This document shows positions 8,680-10,433 of a DNA stretch of 10,433 nucleotides, in pieces. Within the stretch, counting starts at the first letter, position 1. Every line of letters starts with the position of its first letter. Under the pieces are notes generated by a model that saw nothing but the letters and a program-made list of their open reading frames with translations, made no database searches and had not been told where the DNA came from. Source of the stretch: Saccoglossus kowalevskii (taxonomy: Eukaryota; Hemichordata; Enteropneusta; Harrimaniidae); assembly GCF_000003605.2 (NCBI RefSeq), contig NW_003150267.1, positions 5,060-15,492 on the forward strand, given 5' to 3'. The position numbers were made by a program, and so were the translations under genes.

Positions 8680-8880
8680 TTGTTTGGAACGCCACCAGGT
8701 GACGGCACTCGAGGTGCGCAGGGCAGCTAACTCATTGGCTTTGATGTCTGGGGTCTCGCTCGAGCAGGTGCTTCAGGTACCTTACCTGAGCGACCTCCAA
8801 GCGCTGCAGGAGGGTCTCTTCAATTGGGTCCAGTGGTGACAGGTCAGACAGTGTTCGTTGACCCAGCTCGCACCACCTAG
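8680..8880 (+). pseudogene. DIRS tyrosine recombinase, C-terminal part (broken)
   Basis: Sequence right of repeat copy 2 resumes the recombinase: HQVTALEVRRAANSLAL and MSGVSLEQVLQ correspond to the box II segment of DIRS recombinases. The His of the HxxR motif is Leu here (CTC at 8708-8710), while the Arg (8717-8719) is kept. The region that should hold the catalytic Tyr reads PYLSDLQALQEGLF and lacks the usual FY-containing end. A frameshift near 8815 leads to LQLGPVVTGQTVF, a normal C-terminal tail for the family, ending at TAG 8878-8880. Even without the inserted repeat this protein would be inactive. Confidence 0.8.
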
Positions 8881-9242
8881 GGGCCCTATGCGCGAAAGTG
8901 GTAGCGCGATAGTGTCTTCAGTCGAAACTAGTCTCTTTTGCTTGACGCTGCCGGTTTCATTCGGCGCTATTAAACCCCAACAATACACTGTTTTGATGCA
9001 TTAAAATTGTTGGAGCCCTATTTTATTGTTCAGTCGACCGGCTTTAGTAAGCCTCCTCATATTGGGAGGTCTACTGTCGAGGCACTCGGTCCTTGAAGAG
9101 TCACCTAAGTGTTTATCCTGGACCAAGACTCCTTGTTAGTGAGTAGTTTTAGATTTCTCTCAGTTTTTTTGACCTTTTTTTTGTGTAGAAAAATATACAT
9201 TTCAGCCGTTGGAGCTTCCCCACCTCCGGTGAGGGTACTCAC
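8881..9242. repeat. Right terminal region of the DIRS relic
   Basis: This non-coding stretch follows the recombinase stop. It has short hairpins: CCTCC (9052-9056) with GGAGG (9065-9069), and GTGAG (9229-9233) with CTCAC (9238-9242), the latter at the last bases before the octamer run. ATTAAA words (8968-8974, 9000-9005 area) could serve as weak polyadenylation signals. The part at about 9010-9145, reverse complemented, gives the patchy match to the left terminal region. I could not identify the internal complementary region that DIRS elements usually carry. Confidence 0.45.
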
Positions 9243-9245
9243 TAA

Positions 9246-9303
9246 AACGAAGGACCGCAAAGGACCGAAGGACCGAAGGACCTAACCAAAAGACCGAAGG
9301 ACT
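9246..9303. repeat. GAAGGACC octamer run
   Basis: CGAAGGACC recurs with period about 8 bases (9246, 9258 as AAAGGACC, 9266, 9274), then decays through AAGACC and GAAGGACTT. It starts within four bases of the last hairpin of the DIRS right end. It contains the same core word as the 31-bp satellite beginning 108 bases further on. Confidence 0.75.
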
Positions 9304-9410
9304 TAAACGGGTGTAATAACTATAAAACGCTGATACGAATTACGTTGTTATACGTTGCATTTGTTCACAAATTATGCAGTAGCGATTAAATTTACAAAAA
9401 TAATAAAAAA

Positions 9411-10077
9411 AAGCGAAGGACCACAATTATATTATAAATATGAGCGAAGGACCACGATTATATTATAAATATGAGCGAAGGACCGTGATTACGTGACAAA
9501 TATGAGCGAAGGACCACATTAATATTATTAATATGAGCGAAGGACCGTGATTACGTGACAAATATGAGCGAAGGACCACGTTTTTATTGTAAATATGAGC
9601 GAATGACCTTTATTACGTGGCTAATATGAGCAAAGACCACGATTATATTATAAATATGAGCGAAGGACCGTGATTATGTGACAAATATGAGCGAAGGGCC
9701 ACGTTTATATTATAAATATGAGCGAAGAACCACGATTATATTATAAATATGAGCGAAGGACCGTGATTACGTGACAAATATGAGCGAAGGACCACGTTTA
9801 TATTATAAATATGAGCGAAGGACCACGTTTTTATTATAAATATGAGCGAAGGACCACGTTTTAATTATAAATATGAGCGAAGGACCATGATTACATGATC
9901 AAAAATGAGCGAAGGACCACGTTTATATTATAAATATGAGCGAAGGACCATGATTACGTGATAAATATGAGCGAAGGACCACGTTGATATTATAAATATG
10001 AACGAGGACCACAATTACGTGATAAATATGAGCGAAGGACCACGTTGATTTTATAAATATGAGTGAAGGACCACTTT
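9411..10077. repeat. 31-bp satellite, about 22 units of two subtypes
   Basis: Units begin at 9411, 9441, 9472, 9503, 9534, 9565, 9596, 9627, 9657, 9688, 9719, 9750, 9781, 9812, 9843, 9874, 9906, 9937, 9968, 9999, 10029 and 10060. All share TGAGCGAAGGACC and an ending near AAATA. The variable middle is either ACGTTTATATTATA (subtype A) or GTGATTACGTGAC (subtype B). Apart from a hybrid unit at 9999, which I count as B, the order reads A A B A B A B A B A A B A A A B A B A B A, so most of the array behaves as a 62-bp A-B dimer with local slips to A-A. Units at 9627, 9657 and 9999 show one-base length changes. There is no coding potential. Confidence 0.95.
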
Positions 10078-10220
10078 TAAAAGAACGTAGATTCACTCAA
10101 TAAACTTAAATAACAACAATCACTTCAATGTATGCTATTCAATATCACGTATTGACGGCTCCGCTCCGCTGTTAGCAATGCACATTTCAATTAAAGAACT
10201 GAATTTCATTAGAAAATGAA
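10078..10220. other. Short unique stretch after the satellite
   Basis: AT-rich sequence with one CG-rich patch (GGCTCCGCTCCGCTG near 10158). An AATAAA lies at 10100-10105. I see no ORF, RNA gene or repeat of the neighbouring arrays. Confidence 0.4.
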
Positions 10221-10433
10221 CAATATGTATAATATCAAAGTAATCGGACTTTGGTTGTCAACAAGAATTAAAAAATATCACTTTTTACCAAAAATATTCA
10301 TCAAAATTTGAGAATTAAAGATATCGTCACGAAATGAATTAATCTGAGAGAAGTATACATGTAGTACCTATATATATAATATCAAAGCAATCAGACATGC
10401 GGTTTTCAACAAGTCAAAAATATCACTTTTACC
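10221..10433. repeat. Two copies of a repeat spaced 147 bp apart, second cut by window end
   Basis: AATATCAAAG at 10231-10240 recurs at 10378-10387, and each is followed by AATCRGAC, a GGTTKTCAACAAG-type word and AAATATCACTTTT with ACC. The similarity extends over at least 60 bases, with several substitutions and small indels. It suggests a tandem satellite of about 147-bp period that continues beyond the window. Confidence 0.65.

Larger units (their letters stand above)
2926..9242 (+). mobile_element. Decayed DIRS-type tyrosine-recombinase retrotransposon
   Basis: In order on the plus strand come a Pol II promoter in the left terminal region, a gag-like region, the end of an RT domain joined to RNase H, and a DIRS-family tyrosine recombinase ending at 8880. 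This is the gene order of DIRS elements, which integrate by recombinase rather than integrase and usually leave no target duplication. The ends show weak inverted similarity: TACTCAC at 2928-2934 pairs with GTGAGTA at 9139-9145, and the CTCAGTAG...GAGG block near 2988-3011 resembles the reverse complement of about 9055-9080. Stops and frameshifts are spread through every ORF, the RT palm is gone, and two younger repeats lie inside. Outer limits are approximate. It is an immobile relic. Confidence 0.85.

Noticed and set aside
8636-8839. Short gene starting at an ATG in repeat copy 2
   Set aside because: It is an accidental fusion of the repeat tail with recombinase sequence, and the recombinase frame shifts again before its natural end.
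9411-10077. CRISPR-like array
   Set aside because: Units are contiguous and vary by subtype and point change; there are no unique spacers between constant repeats, and the context is eukaryotic.

Overview
The window looks like repeat-rich, AT-rich nuclear DNA of a eukaryote. The main evidence is one decayed DIRS-type (tyrosine-recombinase) retrotransposon at about 2926-9242. It carries a Pol II TATA/initiator pair, RNase H and tyrosine-recombinase remnants in the usual gag / RT-RNase H / recombinase order, and it is surrounded by satellites. There are no bacterial operons, no Shine-Dalgarno sites and no intact long gene. The host group cannot be fixed from this sequence. A marine invertebrate such as a mollusc would fit the DIRS element and the satellite-rich AT background, but that is a guess.

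Layout. Bases 4-114 end an open frame of 36 codons that I do not recognise. Bases 115-540 hold two 32-bp tandem units and then a degenerate AATAATGAC-like array. Bases 541-2870 are AT-rich and gene-less. Within them, 1853-1959 holds a diverged 91-bp-spaced repeat, and about 2000-2830 is purine-rich with recurring AAAGTTG words and one 66-codon open frame lacking ATG. The DIRS relic follows: left terminal region with promoter (2926-3120), gag-like remnant (3161 to about 5285), the end of the RT region plus RNase H (about 5285-6118), recombinase (7199-8023 and 8680-8880) and right terminal region (8881-9242). All reading frames are broken by stops and frameshifts, and the central RT palm with its catalytic motif is absent.

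Two nearly identical 0.62-0.66 kb direct repeats sit inside the relic, at 6119-6738 and 8024-8679. The first is followed by about 460 bp of unexplained sequence before the recombinase resumes, and the second splits the recombinase. By eye they differ at one base, one homopolymer length and a 37-bp segment. They are therefore far younger, or more recently homogenised, than the host element.

Directly after the DIRS right end is a short GAAGGACC octamer run (9246-9303). It is followed at 9411-10077 by about 22 units of a 31-bp satellite with the same GAAGGACC core and two roughly alternating subtypes. The window ends in two copies of a different repeat spaced 147 bp apart.

Nothing here looks like a working gene system. 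The points worth a second look are the paired young repeats, the hairpin and palindrome at their left edge, and the two-subtype satellite abutting a transposon end that shares its core word.
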